In this document: piece by piece, positions 6,310 through 7,325 of the stretch | Numbering within the stretch: position 1 is the stretch's first letter | How the letters are laid out: each line of letters starts with the position of its first letter | Source of the DNA: Verrucomicrobiales bacterium | GTDB lineage: Bacteria > Verrucomicrobiota > Verrucomicrobiia > Limisphaerales > SXQI01 | Assembly (NCBI GenBank): GCA_028293365.1 | Contig: JAQGOX010000642.1 | Location: forward strand, 1 to 7,325 | Length of the DNA stretch: 7,325 nt | Direction: 5' to 3' | Notes under the pieces: generated by a model | Told to the model about the DNA's origin: nothing | Seen by the model: only the letters and a program-made list of their open reading frames with translations | The model's database searches: none | Position numbers and translations under genes: made by a program

Positions 6310-6589
6310 ATGAACTTGAATGTGATCGTCGATCTATTCTTATACGTCTCGGTTTATTGTCTCTTAGCCAGCACATCGGCAACCGAGCGGGAATTAATAC
6401 GCGACAATCACTTCAAGTCTGGTTTTACTCTTTGGAAAACGACGCCGGGTCAACATGTGCCATACGGCGGCCAATGACGGCAATTCACTCAGGGAACTTT
6501 CCGTTTATGTAATTGCTGTGGGCGACCGATATCAAGGGCAGGATAGCATTCAGGTCCCAATCGTACTGGCGACCGCTGGGATCGCATAA
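6310..6589 (+). pseudogene. Possible short secreted-protein gene interrupted by a frameshift
   Basis: This fills most of the 324-base gap 6266-6589. From ATG 6310 one frame runs to TGA 6475-6477 (55 residues). It begins with a signal-peptide-like stretch (MNLNVIVDLFLYVSVYCLLA, then STSATE) and continues NHFKSGFTLWKTTPGQHVPYG, which reads like real protein. The next frame is open from 6398 and continues as AANDGNSLRELSVYVIAVGD and on to ATAGIA, ending at TAA 6587-6589, which directly abuts the ATG of the HDOD gene. One extra base somewhere in about 6430-6475 would explain the break. The family is not recognised. Alternatives are two unrelated short frames, of which the second could start at ATG 6455 (44 residues), a sequencing error in an intact gene, or non-coding DNA. 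No convincing terminator hairpin was seen after 6265. Confidence 0.35.
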
Positions 6590-7300
6590 ATGCCATTTGA
6601 CTTAAATAAGTTCGATTCGGAAACGCCATTCCTGCCACCGGGGTTTGAAATCATCGGACGTCTATTAGTCCTGCTGGATGACGATGCGGACGGAAGTAGC
6701 GAGGCGTTGGCGGCGGTTATCCGGATTGATGCCGGTTTGACTGCTGACGTGCTGCGTATTTCCAACAGCGCCGCCCACGCTGCGGCAAGTCGAACCGAGA
6801 CGCTCCTTGATGCAATCACTCGCATCGGCCTGCGCGAGATATACCGGATCGTCACGAAAATTGTCACATCTCCTATACTTTCGAGCGTGCAGCAAACCGC
6901 GTCCGGGCGGATCGATCTTTGGAACCATTCATTGGCAGCGGCGGAGGCTGCGCAGTTTCTTGCAAGGAACACGGGCGATGACCCCGAAATAGCTTTTACC
7001 GCGGCGCTGCTGCACGACCTCGGCAAAGTCATGCTCGCCGGATCGATTGGCAAGGAGTACCTCGCGCTGCTGGACAGTTGTAAAAAAGAAAATCAGTTTT
7101 TTTGGGAGGCAGAAAAGCAAATATTCAGGATTGATCACACTGATGTCGGCGCACGATTGCTCCAACGGTGGAATTTCTCTCCAAGGATTGCTTCTGCAGT
7201 TCGTTATCATCACAACCCTGCCAGTTGCCACGACTCCCATCGGCGTCTGGCTGCACTTGTAAATGCTGGATCGGATCTTCCAGAAGATTTAAGGGGGTAA
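6590..7300 (+). CDS. HDOD-domain signalling protein
   Basis: A 236-residue protein made almost entirely of one HDOD domain, an HD-related output or regulatory domain found in bacterial signalling proteins. Visible landmarks: LPPGFEIIGRLLVLLDD (15-31), IDAGLTADVLRISNSA (46-61, the usual 'D..L...vLr..NSA' helix), LLDAITRIGLREI (72-84), W111-N-H113-S, LLHDLGKVML (140-149), H183-x-x-x-G in DHTDVGARLLQRWNFS (182-197) and the closing AVRYHHNP (203-210). It lacks the GYP motif of HD-GYP cyclic-di-GMP phosphodiesterases, so catalytic activity should not be assumed. No receiver or GGDEF domain is attached. ATG 6590 begins immediately after a TAA, and GGGA at 6578-6581 could serve as a weak ribosome site. 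The protein ends NAGSDLPEDLRG just after a run of five G, slightly earlier than many relatives, so the end may be a frameshift product; the gene is otherwise intact. Confidence 0.9.
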   Translation: MPFDLNKFDSETPFLPPGFEIIGRLLVLLDDDADGSSEALAAVIRIDAGLTADVLRISNSAAHAAASRTETLLDAITRIGLREIYRIVTKIVTSPILSSVQQTASGRIDLWNHSLAAAEAAQFLARNTGDDPEIAFTAALLHDLGKVMLAGSIGKEYLALLDSCKKENQFFWEAEKQIFRIDHTDVGARLLQRWNFSPRIASAVRYHHNPASCHDSHRRLAALVNAGSDLPEDLRG

Positions 7301-7325
7301 TACGCATTTGCAAGGGCACTGGCAG

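Noticed and set aside
6316..6346. A possible promoter (TTGAAT with TATACG about 19 bases later) in the gap before the HDOD gene.
   Set aside because: Both boxes match poorly, the spacing is long, and the bases lie inside the putative coding start at 6310.
6550..7053. A 167-residue minus-strand frame opposite the HDOD gene.
   Set aside because: It is Ser- and Arg-rich with no domain signature, whereas the + strand encodes a well-supported HDOD domain.
6590..7300. Reading the HDOD protein as an HD-GYP cyclic-di-GMP phosphodiesterase.
   Set aside because: There is no GYP motif and the N-terminal half matches the HDOD pattern instead.

Overview
The window looks like chromosomal DNA from a Gram-negative (diderm) bacterium of moderate GC content. 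The gene set (TolC-type outer-membrane channel, Mla/MCE lipid-transport operon, Tat-exported copper oxidase, HDOD protein, many SpoIIE/STAS-type regulators) fits soil Verrucomicrobiota or Acidobacteriota best. That taxonomic guess rests on gene content and style alone. No rRNA, tRNA, CRISPR array, insertion sequence or phage gene was seen, and every gene called lies on the + strand.

Region 1 (1-1566) is the end of a copper-handling cluster. It holds the C-terminus of a TolC/CusC-like efflux channel and, three bases later, a two-domain multicopper oxidase with a complete set of copper ligands, a twin-arginine leader and a Met-rich tail.

Region 2 (1567-6265) starts after an 81-base gap that carries a candidate promoter with a 10-bp palindrome in its spacer. 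It is a tight five-gene run: STAS protein (MlaB-like), MlaE permease, MlaF ATPase, MlaD/MCE substrate-binding protein, and a 551-residue GAF - SpoIIE phosphatase - RsbW-like ATPase fusion. The first four form a predicted ABC complex that moves lipids between the membranes. The STAS protein keeps the Asp-Ser-Ser-Gly site that is phosphorylated in anti-anti-sigma factors, and the last gene carries both a STAS-type phosphatase and a STAS-type kinase domain. The operon may therefore encode an ABC lipid transporter controlled by its own partner-switching phospho-relay. This is the most interesting hypothesis in the window.

Region 3 (6266-7325) has a 324-base stretch without a normal gene. It contains what looks like a short secreted-protein gene broken by one frameshift, whose second half ends in a TAA directly abutting the ATG of the next gene, an HDOD signalling protein (6590-7300).
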